Shown: positions 1 through 6,753 of the stretch, piece by piece
Numbering within the stretch: position 1 is the stretch's first letter
How the letters are laid out: each line of letters opens with the position of its first letter
Source of the DNA: Candidatus Neomicrothrix sp. UBA2110
GTDB lineage: Bacteria > Actinomycetota > Acidimicrobiia > Acidimicrobiales > Poriferisodalaceae
Reading direction: 5' to 3'
Assembly: GCA_002331465.1 (NCBI GenBank)
Contig: DCYM01000166.1
Span: 1 to 10,653, forward strand
DNA length: 10,653 nt
Position numbers and translations under genes: made by a program
The notes under the pieces: model-generated
What the model was told of the DNA's origin: nothing
Seen by the model: the letters and a program-made list of their open reading frames with translations, nothing else
Database searches by the model: none

Positions 1-1
1 C

Positions 2-718
2 ACTTATCCCTATGACGACGGAGGACGCTTATTCAAAGGAGCGAGCCAGCTCGACCATTCTGACCCTTTGATCTGGTTGGCTTTCGCCGCTGCGGTAACC
101 ACCAAGATTCGCCTCGCAACAGGAATCCTCATCCTTCCCCAGCGCAACCCTCTTATTGCGGCTAAAGAGATTGCCAGTCTGGATCGACTGAGCAACGGCC
201 GGTTAGATCTCGGCATTGGCGTGGGATGGCTGCGAGAAGAATTCGAGGCGTTGGGTGTTCCATTCGAAGCCCGTGGAGCCCGAACAGATGACTACCTTCG
301 TGCTCTTCGTGTCCTTTGGTCAGAAACGAAAGCTGAATACCACGGAAACTTTGTTGATTTTGCTCCTGTGTATTGTCAACCCAAACCAAGTCAAAGTTCG
401 ATACCGATACTTGTCGGAGGGCATTCAGACCGCGCGGCGCGACGGGCAGGAGAGCTGGGTGACGTGTTCTTTCCGGCGGAACGACCAGTTGAGACCCTCG
501 CAGCGCTTCACTCGGCGGCAAAGCAGTATGCCGAAGGTGCGGGTCGAGACCCTTCAACTATCGAATTGTGGACTTCTTCAACCGGGGAACGCGAACATTT
601 AGAACAACTTATTGAAGTCGGCGTTACCCAGGTCATGGTCCCTGCGCGACCTCCCGAACAGCTCGAAGATCGTTATGCCCAACTCATTGTTGATTATGAC
701 TTGGAGGCATCGTTATGA
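2..718 (+). CDS. Luciferase-like (LLM class) F420-type oxidoreductase, 5'-truncated
   Basis: This is the C-terminal 238 residues of a bacterial luciferase-like (beta/alpha)8-barrel oxidoreductase. The frame is open from base 2, so the real start lies before the window. By comparison with the usual family length of about 290, roughly 50-60 residues are missing. Visible family hallmarks are the YPYDDGGRLF loop near the left edge, then the strand with LATGILILPQRNP, then the LSNGRLDLGIGVGWLREEFEALG segment that forms part of the flavin/F420 pocket, and a late IPILVGGHSDRAARRAGELGD segment. Family members use reduced F420 or FMN to reduce or oxidise diverse substrates in the cytoplasm; the substrate cannot be read from sequence. 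F420 rather than FMN is inferred from the actinobacterial context. A TTG at 68 is in frame but lies inside conserved sequence and is not the start. The stop overlaps the next gene's ATG (ATGA), implying translational coupling. Confidence 0.88.
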   Translation, partial: TYPYDDGGRLFKGASQLDHSDPLIWLAFAAAVTTKIRLATGILILPQRNPLIAAKEIASLDRLSNGRLDLGIGVGWLREEFEALGVPFEARGARTDDYLRALRVLWSETKAEYHGNFVDFAPVYCQPKPSQSSIPILVGGHSDRAARRAGELGDVFFPAERPVETLAALHSAAKQYAEGAGRDPSTIELWTSSTGEREHLEQLIEVGVTQVMVPARPPEQLEDRYAQLIVDYDLEASL

Positions 719-2268
719 CGGACCCCGATCGCACAGCTGAACTTCACGGTCGAGCGGACAAAATCCGCAACGAAATGGGTGGTTTAGACAAGTTGTCCAA
801 GATGGCAGATGAGGGCGACCGTACGGTTAGAGAGCACATTGATGGGTTCCTTGACGCTGGAAGTTTTCGAGAAATCGGGACGTTTAGCACATCGCTACGA
901 CCCGACCAGCGGGACAAAACGCCTGGTGATGGGAAGATTGGAGGGCATGGAACCCTAGATGGTCGGCCCGTGACTGTGTTCGGTGATGACATCACTGTTT
1001 ATCGAGGCTCGAGTTCGATCGTGGGAACGCGAAAAGAACATCGTCTGTATGAACGAGCAATGGCGATGGGAACACCCATCGTTCACTTCGGAGAAACAGG
1101 GGGCGCTCGGATACCAGACACCATGGGGGCGGAAGGAATTAGCGAACCTGGCGGCCTATTTGAACTTGCCAAACGCCAACATCGAGTCCCGATGGCGACA
1201 ATGGTTACTGGCCAATCGTTTGGCGGGTCATCGTTCCTATCTGCCTTATCTGACTATGTGGTAATGGTGCGCGGGTCGTGCCTAGCCGTCACGTCGCCCA
1301 AAGTTTTTGAAATAGCTACAGGCGAAGTCATCTCATTTGAAGATGTGGGCGGGGTAGACGTGCATGCCCGAAAAACTGGGCAAATAGATCTCGGGGTCGA
1401 AAGTGATGAAGAGGGCTATAACGCCATAAAGAAATGGCTTTCCTACCTTCCAAGTAACGCCTGGCAGGTAGCGCCGCGCCATGAGCCGTCTGGTTCTTTG
1501 GAACACGACGACGACCTCGGCGACCTTGTTCCAGCCAAACGGACTAGGGGTTATGACATGAGACGGGTCGTTCAACGAATTGTTGATCCGGAATCCTTAC
1601 TGGAGATCCAACCCTTGTATGCGCGCAATGTGGTGTGTGGCCTTGCGAGGCTGAACGGATTTTCTGTGGGAATCATCGCGAACAACCCCATGTTCGGCGC
1701 GGGAACTTTGGACCCTCAGGCCTGTCACAAAATCATCCGCTTGGCGACCGTGTGTGATTCGTACAACATCCCGATGATTTTCTTAGCTGACGTACCGGGG
1801 TTCATGGTGGGAGAGCGTGTCGAACACGAACTTATGCTCCATTGGGGAATGCGAATGATGCACGCACTGCAGAACGCCTCAACGCCGACATTGACCGTCT
1901 GCATACGAAAAGCATTCGGATTGGCGTGGCAGGCGATGAACGGATCACAGATGCCCGCCCTAGGTGTCTACAGCTGGCCTGGCGCAGAGATCGGCTTCAT
2001 GGACCCCGAAGTTGGGGTAAACGTTGCGTTTGGATCCAAACTAGGTCGAATCGAAGATGTCGAAACGCGAGAAGCTGAGCGGGAGGCACTTGTGCGCGAA
2101 GTAGCGGAGTCCACCAATCCCTATGACGCCGCGGGCACCATGCGGATCGACGAAATGATCGATCCAGGGGATACCCGTAGCGTCCTCGCCCACGATCTGG
2201 AGATGTTGGCCAACCGAGCGGTCCCGCCTCCCGAAGCAAGACCTCTGTCGTACTGGCCTACCTGCTAA
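715..2268 (+). CDS. Acyl-CoA carboxylase carboxyltransferase (beta) subunit
   Basis: 517 residues, a normal length for an AccD/PccB-type biotin-dependent carboxyltransferase subunit. These enzymes move carboxyl from carboxybiotin to an acyl-CoA. The two crotonase-like halves are both present. The N-terminal half (about 30-250) has GETGGARIPDTMGA at 126-139, the first oxyanion-hole region GQSFGGSS at 166-173, and the conserved TSPKVFEIATGE stretch at 193-204. The C-terminal half (about 280-500) has NNPMFGAGTLD at 323-333, FLADVPGFMVG at 356-366 and the second oxyanion region RKAFGLAWQAM at 398-408, where canonical propionyl-CoA enzymes have Gly-Gly-Ala. The ending WPGAEIGFMDPEVGVN resembles the actinobacterial branch of unassigned acyl-CoA carboxylases more than PccB proper, so no substrate is assigned. 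No biotin carboxylase or biotin carrier gene is in the window, so the alpha subunit must come from elsewhere. The ATG overlaps the previous stop by 4 bases, and the dehydrogenase follows after 36 bases, so all three are probably one operon. Confidence 0.93.
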   Translation: MTDPDRTAELHGRADKIRNEMGGLDKLSKMADEGDRTVREHIDGFLDAGSFREIGTFSTSLRPDQRDKTPGDGKIGGHGTLDGRPVTVFGDDITVYRGSSSIVGTRKEHRLYERAMAMGTPIVHFGETGGARIPDTMGAEGISEPGGLFELAKRQHRVPMATMVTGQSFGGSSFLSALSDYVVMVRGSCLAVTSPKVFEIATGEVISFEDVGGVDVHARKTGQIDLGVESDEEGYNAIKKWLSYLPSNAWQVAPRHEPSGSLEHDDDLGDLVPAKRTRGYDMRRVVQRIVDPESLLEIQPLYARNVVCGLARLNGFSVGIIANNPMFGAGTLDPQACHKIIRLATVCDSYNIPMIFLADVPGFMVGERVEHELMLHWGMRMMHALQNASTPTLTVCIRKAFGLAWQAMNGSQMPALGVYSWPGAEIGFMDPEVGVNVAFGSKLGRIEDVETREAEREALVREVAESTNPYDAAGTMRIDEMIDPGDTRSVLAHDLEMLANRAVPPPEARPLSYWPTC

Positions 2269-2304
2269 CCGGCAACCCCCGAGCCTCTATCTGAAAGAAC
2301 AGTG

Positions 2305-3384
2305 ATGCGAGCAGCCGTAACCCGACAAGGAAGCATTGTGGTGCAAGCCACAGACGACTTAACGCCCGGCGCTGGAGACGTCCTCGTAAAAACGCTTGCG
2401 TGTGGAATATGTGGCAGCGACCTACATGCCCTAAAACACGGCCATGAAATGGTTCGAAGCCAAAGAGAGACAGGAGGTCCGTTAATTTATGATGCCGATC
2501 GAGATGTCACAATGGGCCACGAATTTTGCGCTGAAATCCTCGATTTGGGTCAAGGAGCTCCTGAGCACCTCCACATAGGTGACATCGTTTGCTCTTTCCC
2601 TGTCCTTCTTCGGCCTGACGGAATCCACACCCTTGGCTATTCCAACGAATATCCAGGTGGTTACGCGGAACAGATGCTTCTTTCGTCACAACTGTTGCTG
2701 CCGGTTAGCAATGGGTTGGCACCCGAATTAGCGGCGTTAACCGAACCCATGGCAGTTGGTCGTCACGCGGTAGAGAAATCTGGTGCTACCAGCGCTGATG
2801 TGTGCCTTGTGATTGGGTGCGGACCCGTCGGATTAGCAGTAATCGCGGCCCTGAAACAAAAAGGCTTAGGACCCGTCTTTGCCTCCGACTTTTCCCCCAG
2901 ACGTCGCCAATTAGCTGAGGCGATGGGGGCAGACGAAGTCCTCGATCCGGCAACGATCTCTCCCTATGAAAGTTGGCAAGAAGCCGCATGGCCGCCCGAA
3001 GTTGACCGAAACGATCCGACGTTACGTCTCGGGCGCGTCAACACGAAACCTGGACTGGTTTTTGAATGCGTAGGGGTCCCTGGCGTGATTGATCAGATCA
3101 TGCAGGGAGCCATGCGTGACACCCGAATTGTGGTAGTTGGCGTATGCATGGAAAGTGATAATTTTCGGCCGCTTACCGGTGTAGGCAAAGAACTCAACAT
3201 CCAGTTCGTTTTGGGTTACACACCAGAGGAGTTTGCCGACACGCTTCGAGGAATCAGTGAAGGCGAACTTGTTGTGAAGGAACTGATTACCGACCGAGTT
3301 GGTCTGAATGGTGTCGCTCAAGCTTTCGACGACTTAGCTGATCCCGAAGCTCATGCCAAAATTATCGTCGAACCGTGGCGATGA
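2305..3384 (+). CDS. Zinc-dependent MDR alcohol/polyol dehydrogenase
   Basis: 359 residues from the ATG at 2305; an in-frame GTG at 2302 is the only slightly longer alternative, and neither has a strong Shine-Dalgarno. It belongs to the medium-chain dehydrogenase/reductase superfamily. Catalytic zinc ligands are visible as Cys36 in CGICGSDLH (33-41) and His72-Glu73 in GHEF. Glu147 in TEPMAVGRHA occupies the third-ligand position used by sorbitol dehydrogenase-like enzymes. The Rossmann fold starts at VIGCGPVGLA (about 169-178), and an Asp at 195 after the second strand (ASDFSPRRR) suggests NAD rather than NADP. The four-cysteine structural-zinc lobe is absent: only one Cys lies between residues 90 and 125. 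The exact alcohol substrate is unknown. It follows the carboxyltransferase by 36 bases on the same strand and converges with the GluQRS gene 12 bases downstream. Confidence 0.9.
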   Translation: MRAAVTRQGSIVVQATDDLTPGAGDVLVKTLACGICGSDLHALKHGHEMVRSQRETGGPLIYDADRDVTMGHEFCAEILDLGQGAPEHLHIGDIVCSFPVLLRPDGIHTLGYSNEYPGGYAEQMLLSSQLLLPVSNGLAPELAALTEPMAVGRHAVEKSGATSADVCLVIGCGPVGLAVIAALKQKGLGPVFASDFSPRRRQLAEAMGADEVLDPATISPYESWQEAAWPPEVDRNDPTLRLGRVNTKPGLVFECVGVPGVIDQIMQGAMRDTRIVVVGVCMESDNFRPLTGVGKELNIQFVLGYTPEEFADTLRGISEGELVVKELITDRVGLNGVAQAFDDLADPEAHAKIIVEPWR

Positions 3385-3404
3385 GTCCCCTGGAACTCAG
3401 TCTT
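3382..3404. terminator. Possible bidirectional terminator between convergent genes
   Basis: TGAGT at 3382-3386 pairs with ACTCA at 3395-3399. Inside these arms a CC/GG pair with a one-base bulge extends the stem, and CTTT follows on the plus strand. The structure spans the stops of the dehydrogenase (3384) and the GluQRS gene (3397), which are only 12 bases apart, so a shared terminator is expected here. The stem is short and the T-run poor, so the call is weak. Confidence 0.3.
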
Positions 3405-4293
3405 TAAATATCCACGGAGTAAGGGGCAGCGAGGTCGAATCGAAGACCTTCGCCCTCTCTCTTAGTTGCCCAAATGACGCCACTTTTTCAATACGGAGGC
3501 TCGAGAGAAGAATATTTAGAACATCAAGTTCTGAATCCCCAAGAGACAGCCGATCCTCAATCGTGACCGCGCCGTGGCGTTTCGCGAGTCGCTCCCCAGA
3601 GGGAGCTATCACCAGTGGGACATGAGCGAAACTCGGAGGATTTAGCCCCAATAGACCAAATAAGTGAACCTGTCGGGGTGTCGACGGAAGTAGATCGTCT
3701 CCTCTGACGACTTCGGTAACTCCCAGATCGGCATCGTCAACCACCACGCCAAGGTTGTACGACGGAACGCCGTCGCCCCTACACAAAACAAAATCGTCGA
3801 CTGCGCCTTCGAAGTTTCCCAATTGGCGGTCTTGGATCTTGACTACTTCACCTTGTGTGCGTAGCCGCAGGGCCGGTTCTCGCCCGCTTGCTTCGTGTTG
3901 ACTGATTTGTTGACGCGTAAGATCCCGACAGGTTCCGGGATAAGCGCCTTCAGGTAAGTGTGAGTGAGGCGCTGAGGTTGCTTCGCGAATCTCGCGCCGA
4001 GTGCACCAGCAGCGATAAGTAAGACCTTGTCTAACCAGCTGGCCTATGGCGTCTCGATATATTCCAACTCTGCTGCTTTGGCGCACCGGCTCACCGTCCC
4101 AGTCCAAACCGATTCGCTGAAAATCGCGAATCTGACTTCGGTAGAACTCTGGCCTCACCGCATTGTCGAGATCCTCGAACCGCCAAATTAAACTCTCAGA
4201 TGCTGAGCGTGTAAACAACCACGCCAAAAGGGCTGTCCGTAGGTTTCCGAGATGGAAATGACCTGTCGGGCTCGGCGCCCAACGCCCCGTCAC
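3397..4293 (-). CDS. gluQ: Glutamyl-Q tRNA(Asp) synthetase (GluQRS)
   Basis: 298 residues, matching GluQRS, a truncated paralogue of glutamyl-tRNA synthetase that keeps the catalytic and zinc domains but lacks the anticodon-binding half. Known family members attach glutamate to the queuosine base at position 34 of tRNA(Asp), not to the tRNA 3' end. Seen here: RWAPSPTGHFHLGNLRTAL at residues 4-22, with the HIGH-like HLGN at 14-17; an FEDLD segment at 39-43; and zinc ligands Cys95, Cys97, Tyr118 and Cys122 (CWC and YPGTC) in the spacing known from the E. coli enzyme. DGVPSYNLGVVVDDADLGVTEVVRGDDLL follows at about 174-202. The KMSKS-like loop is LAKRHG at 236-241. The GTG start at 4293 overlaps the stop of the upstream nitroreductase fusion (GTGA), so it is the second gene of a coupled pair. 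Its presence implies that the host has queuosine in tRNA, which the window cannot confirm. A full-length GltX is excluded by length. Confidence 0.9.
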   Translation of the reverse strand: MTGRWAPSPTGHFHLGNLRTALLAWLFTRSASESLIWRFEDLDNAVRPEFYRSQIRDFQRIGLDWDGEPVRQSSRVGIYRDAIGQLVRQGLTYRCWCTRREIREATSAPHSHLPEGAYPGTCRDLTRQQISQHEASGREPALRLRTQGEVVKIQDRQLGNFEGAVDDFVLCRGDGVPSYNLGVVVDDADLGVTEVVRGDDLLPSTPRQVHLFGLLGLNPPSFAHVPLVIAPSGERLAKRHGAVTIEDRLSLGDSELDVLNILLSSLRIEKVASFGQLRERAKVFDSTSLPLTPWIFKD

Positions 4294-5513
4294 GGTGTCT
4301 CAGCGAGAGCCTTCACGCCTTCGACGCAACGCCGCATGTTCGCGAGGTGCTCTTGCTGTCGGCGATCGACAATGAGCGCCTCTTTGTCAGGCATAGCCTC
4401 AATCGCGGGGGTCAGGCCTGATGGGCCGGGCCCGAGCCGCACCGTGTGGCGTAGGCGGCAACGATGGCCGTGCAACTCATCAATTTCCCATCGCCAGCGC
4501 GCTGCTGCAGTTTCTTCATCTTCCCCGACTGCCCACCCGAACTGTTCGTTTTGGACGAACTCTGTAATCGTCGAAGTGGTTTGCCATTCACCGATGGCCG
4601 GATGCTGATTGGTCCCAACAAATTGTGCCCCGACTGCTGGTGCGTGATGCCCCTCAACCCATTCTGCACCTTGGAACTCTTCTGAGAACTGCGCGCTGAC
4701 ACTGATGTCCGATATCAATGACCACACCTTGGCCGGGGGCGCGTCAATGTCAATTTCGACCGTCGCCCCTGGGCGTTCAGCGATACTTCGCGGGGATTGA
4801 TCATCGCGATCCTCGTAAGTTCGGCCCCACTTGTCGAAGTATGAGATTTCTTCGGCAGAGCGTCTTGGGACCGAAGCGAAATCGCCACCTGTGCTGTACG
4901 CGACGGGGAGAAGGGCGACAGGCGTGATGCCTTCAGGAATCTCGAGGACCTCGCGAATTTTGGCATCCTGGTTCAAAATTGCGGTTGTCCACGCCGTTGC
5001 GAGACCGCGGGCCCGCGCCGCAAGACAAAAGCTCCATGCTGACTGAACTACTGAGTCGAAAAGCCCCGGTTTTTTGCTGTCATCGTGAATACCCCAGATG
5101 CATGGAATGACTAGTGCGGGAACATCGGCGAGATGTTCCGCGAGATGAGCGGCTGAACGCATCACGTTTGTATTCCGGTGGTCGCTTCCGGCCAGCTTGT
5201 CTCTGGCCGACACCATCCACTTGCCGGCCCCTTCCCAATAAAGGTCCGAAAGTGCTTTTTTTTGTTCCGCGTCCCTAATGATCAGCCATCGTCGACTTGA
5301 TTGATTCCCGCCCCCTGGTCCTTGTTCGGCAATGTCGATGCAATCCAGCAGCAGGTTGTTAGGGACAGGTCGACCTAAATCCAGTCGGAGTCGTACCGAT
5401 CTCGTCGTAGATAGCACACCGTCGACAGAGGCTAAATCGACGGTTTCTACGTCGTATCTTGCTGGAACGTGTTCAGTTGATCTCGGCGCATTCATAGGGA
5501 TAGTCAAGCGCAC
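4290..5513 (-). CDS. Nitroreductase-SRPBCC two-domain fusion protein
   Basis: 407 residues from the GTG at 5513. That start is preferred because AAGAGG lies 6 bases before it. Other in-frame starts are an ATG at 5495 (no Shine-Dalgarno) and a TTG at 5558, which would overlap the divergent aminotransferase. Residues about 36-230 form a nitroreductase-type FMN oxidoreductase domain: TRSVR at 37-40 (phosphate/FMN-binding Arg), GPGGGNQSSRRW at about 65-76, a dimer-helix region SVVQSAWSFCLAARARGLATAW at about 154-175, and LEIPEGITPVALLPVAY at about 190-206. Residues about 250-405 form an SRPBCC (START/polyketide cyclase-like) hydrophobic-ligand domain that opens with ATVEIDIDAPPAKVWSLISDI and ends in a long amphipathic helix. 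The linker (about 231-249) is charged and Ser/Arg-rich. The ligand-binding domain could present a hydrophobic substrate to the flavin, but this is inference. An 8-base A run on the coding strand (5256-5263) encodes part of EQKKAL. Both domain calls are solid; the reaction is unknown. Confidence 0.82.
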   Translation of the reverse strand: MRLTIPMNAPRSTEHVPARYDVETVDLASVDGVLSTTRSVRLRLDLGRPVPNNLLLDCIDIAEQGPGGGNQSSRRWLIIRDAEQKKALSDLYWEGAGKWMVSARDKLAGSDHRNTNVMRSAAHLAEHLADVPALVIPCIWGIHDDSKKPGLFDSVVQSAWSFCLAARARGLATAWTTAILNQDAKIREVLEIPEGITPVALLPVAYSTGGDFASVPRRSAEEISYFDKWGRTYEDRDDQSPRSIAERPGATVEIDIDAPPAKVWSLISDISVSAQFSEEFQGAEWVEGHHAPAVGAQFVGTNQHPAIGEWQTTSTITEFVQNEQFGWAVGEDEETAAARWRWEIDELHGHRCRLRHTVRLGPGPSGLTPAIEAMPDKEALIVDRRQQEHLANMRRCVEGVKALAETP

Positions 5514-5526
5514 TGGCGACCTCTTC
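5514..5526 (-). promoter_or_regulatory. Ribosome binding site that decides the fusion gene start
   Basis: On the minus strand, GAAGAGG (plus bases 5520-5526) is followed by the 6-base spacer TCGCCA and then GTG (5513-5511). This is the best Shine-Dalgarno match near the gene, and no comparable match precedes the ATG at 5495 or the TTG at 5558. Choosing it removes the overlap with the divergent aminotransferase start at 5545. Confidence 0.5.
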
Positions 5527-5544
5527 GCCTGAACAAGTGGAACG

Positions 5545-6753
5545 ATGTTGACCGACAACCGACGCGACCGTCCTAACGTGTCAGTTGTGAGCTCTCGTCA
5601 ACCATTTCTAAATGCACGATTACAAGGATTCGGCGCCACCATTTTCTCCGAGATGTCTGCCCTAGCCCTAAAAACCAACGCGGTTAACTTAGGACAGGGC
5701 TTTCCAGATAAAGACGGACCGATTGAAGTGGTGGAGGCCGCAATTGATGCCATCCGCAACGGATTAGGCAATCAGTATCCGCCCGGCATTGGAGTTCCCG
5801 AGCTAAGAAACGCCATAAGGGATCACCAGCAGCGCTTTTATGGGTTGGAATTTGATCCTGACACTGAAATTCTTGTTACAGCAGGAGCATCCGAGGCGCT
5901 CGCCGCGTCAGTAATCGCCCTCTGTGAAACAGGTGACGAAGTTGTCACATTTGAACCTTGGTACGACATATATGGCGCGAATATTGCTATGGCGGGGGCC
6001 ACTAAGAAAGTCGTCACGCTTCGACCCCCCCATTACGCCTTCGAAGAGTCAGAGTTTTTAGCGGCGCTGTCCCCTAAGACTCGACTGATTTTGTTGAACA
6101 CCCCGCATAACCCCACGGGAAAAGTGTTCTCTCGAGAGGAACTTGAGTTCATCGCCAACGTCGCCATTGAGCGTGATCTGCTCGTGGTGACAGACGAAGT
6201 TTATGAACATCTTGTTTTCGAAGGTGAACACATTCCAATTGCCTCACTTCCAGGTATGCGGGAAAGAACAATCACGATCTCGTCAGGTGGGAAAACCTTT
6301 TCTTTCACTGGTTGGAAAATCGGATGGGTGTGCTCGACTCCTGAACTAACGAGCGCGGTTCGTATTGCCAAACAGTTTCTTACTTATGTAAGCGGCGGAC
6401 CTTTTCAATACGCGATTGCAACGGGGTTGGCGCTCGGTGATGACTATTACGAGGCTTTGCTTTCGGATATGCGAACGAAGCGCGACTACCTTTCGGCTGG
6501 GTTGCGGTCAGCTGGGTTTGAAATATTCGAACCTCAAGGCACCTATTTCGTTACTGCTGATGCGAGATCGGTTGGCTACGAAGATGGTCTGGAACTTTGC
6601 TGGCAACTCCCGGAAAAAGTCGGTGTGGTAGCTGTCCCCAATGTCGTGTTTTATGACAACAAGGAAGAAGGGGCGCACTTGATTCGCTTCACCTTCTGCA
6701 AGAGCCTCGACGTGCTGAACGAAGCAGTCAATCGCTTGCAGGGTTTGGTGTGA
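5545..6753 (+). CDS. PLP-dependent class I/II aminotransferase (methionine/glutamine-K/kynurenine type)
   Basis: 402 residues from the ATG at 5545. Fold-type I aminotransferase residues are all visible: NPTG at 189-192 (Asn189), TDEVYEHL at 216-223 (Asp217 to the PLP nitrogen, Tyr220), SSGGKTFSFTGWKIGW at 246-261 with the Schiff-base Lys250, and the carboxylate-binding Arg381 in HLIRFTFCK. The opening RLQGFGATIFSEMSALA with NLGQGFPD at 48-55 is typical of the branch containing YbdL methionine aminotransferase, glutamine transaminase K and kynurenine aminotransferase, which transaminate a broad amino acid onto a 2-oxo acid. The first 20 or so residues are poorly conserved, and in-frame GTGs at 5578 and 5587 are possible later starts. 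The next reading frame is a wrecked omega-amidase that overlaps the stop by 4 bases. In other bacteria that partner hydrolyses the omega-amide of the keto acid made by this enzyme, which supports a glutamine-K or methionine role over DapC. Substrate remains inferred. Confidence 0.88.
   Translation: MLTDNRRDRPNVSVVSSRQPFLNARLQGFGATIFSEMSALALKTNAVNLGQGFPDKDGPIEVVEAAIDAIRNGLGNQYPPGIGVPELRNAIRDHQQRFYGLEFDPDTEILVTAGASEALAASVIALCETGDEVVTFEPWYDIYGANIAMAGATKKVVTLRPPHYAFEESEFLAALSPKTRLILLNTPHNPTGKVFSREELEFIANVAIERDLLVVTDEVYEHLVFEGEHIPIASLPGMRERTITISSGGKTFSFTGWKIGWVCSTPELTSAVRIAKQFLTYVSGGPFQYAIATGLALGDDYYEALLSDMRTKRDYLSAGLRSAGFEIFEPQGTYFVTADARSVGYEDGLELCWQLPEKVGVVAVPNVVFYDNKEEGAHLIRFTFCKSLDVLNEAVNRLQGLV

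Noticed and set aside
4252..4608. A 118-codon plus-strand open frame across the GluQRS/fusion junction
   Set aside because: The opposite strand carries two well-supported domains through this stretch; the predicted product is low-complexity Arg/Ser-rich sequence.
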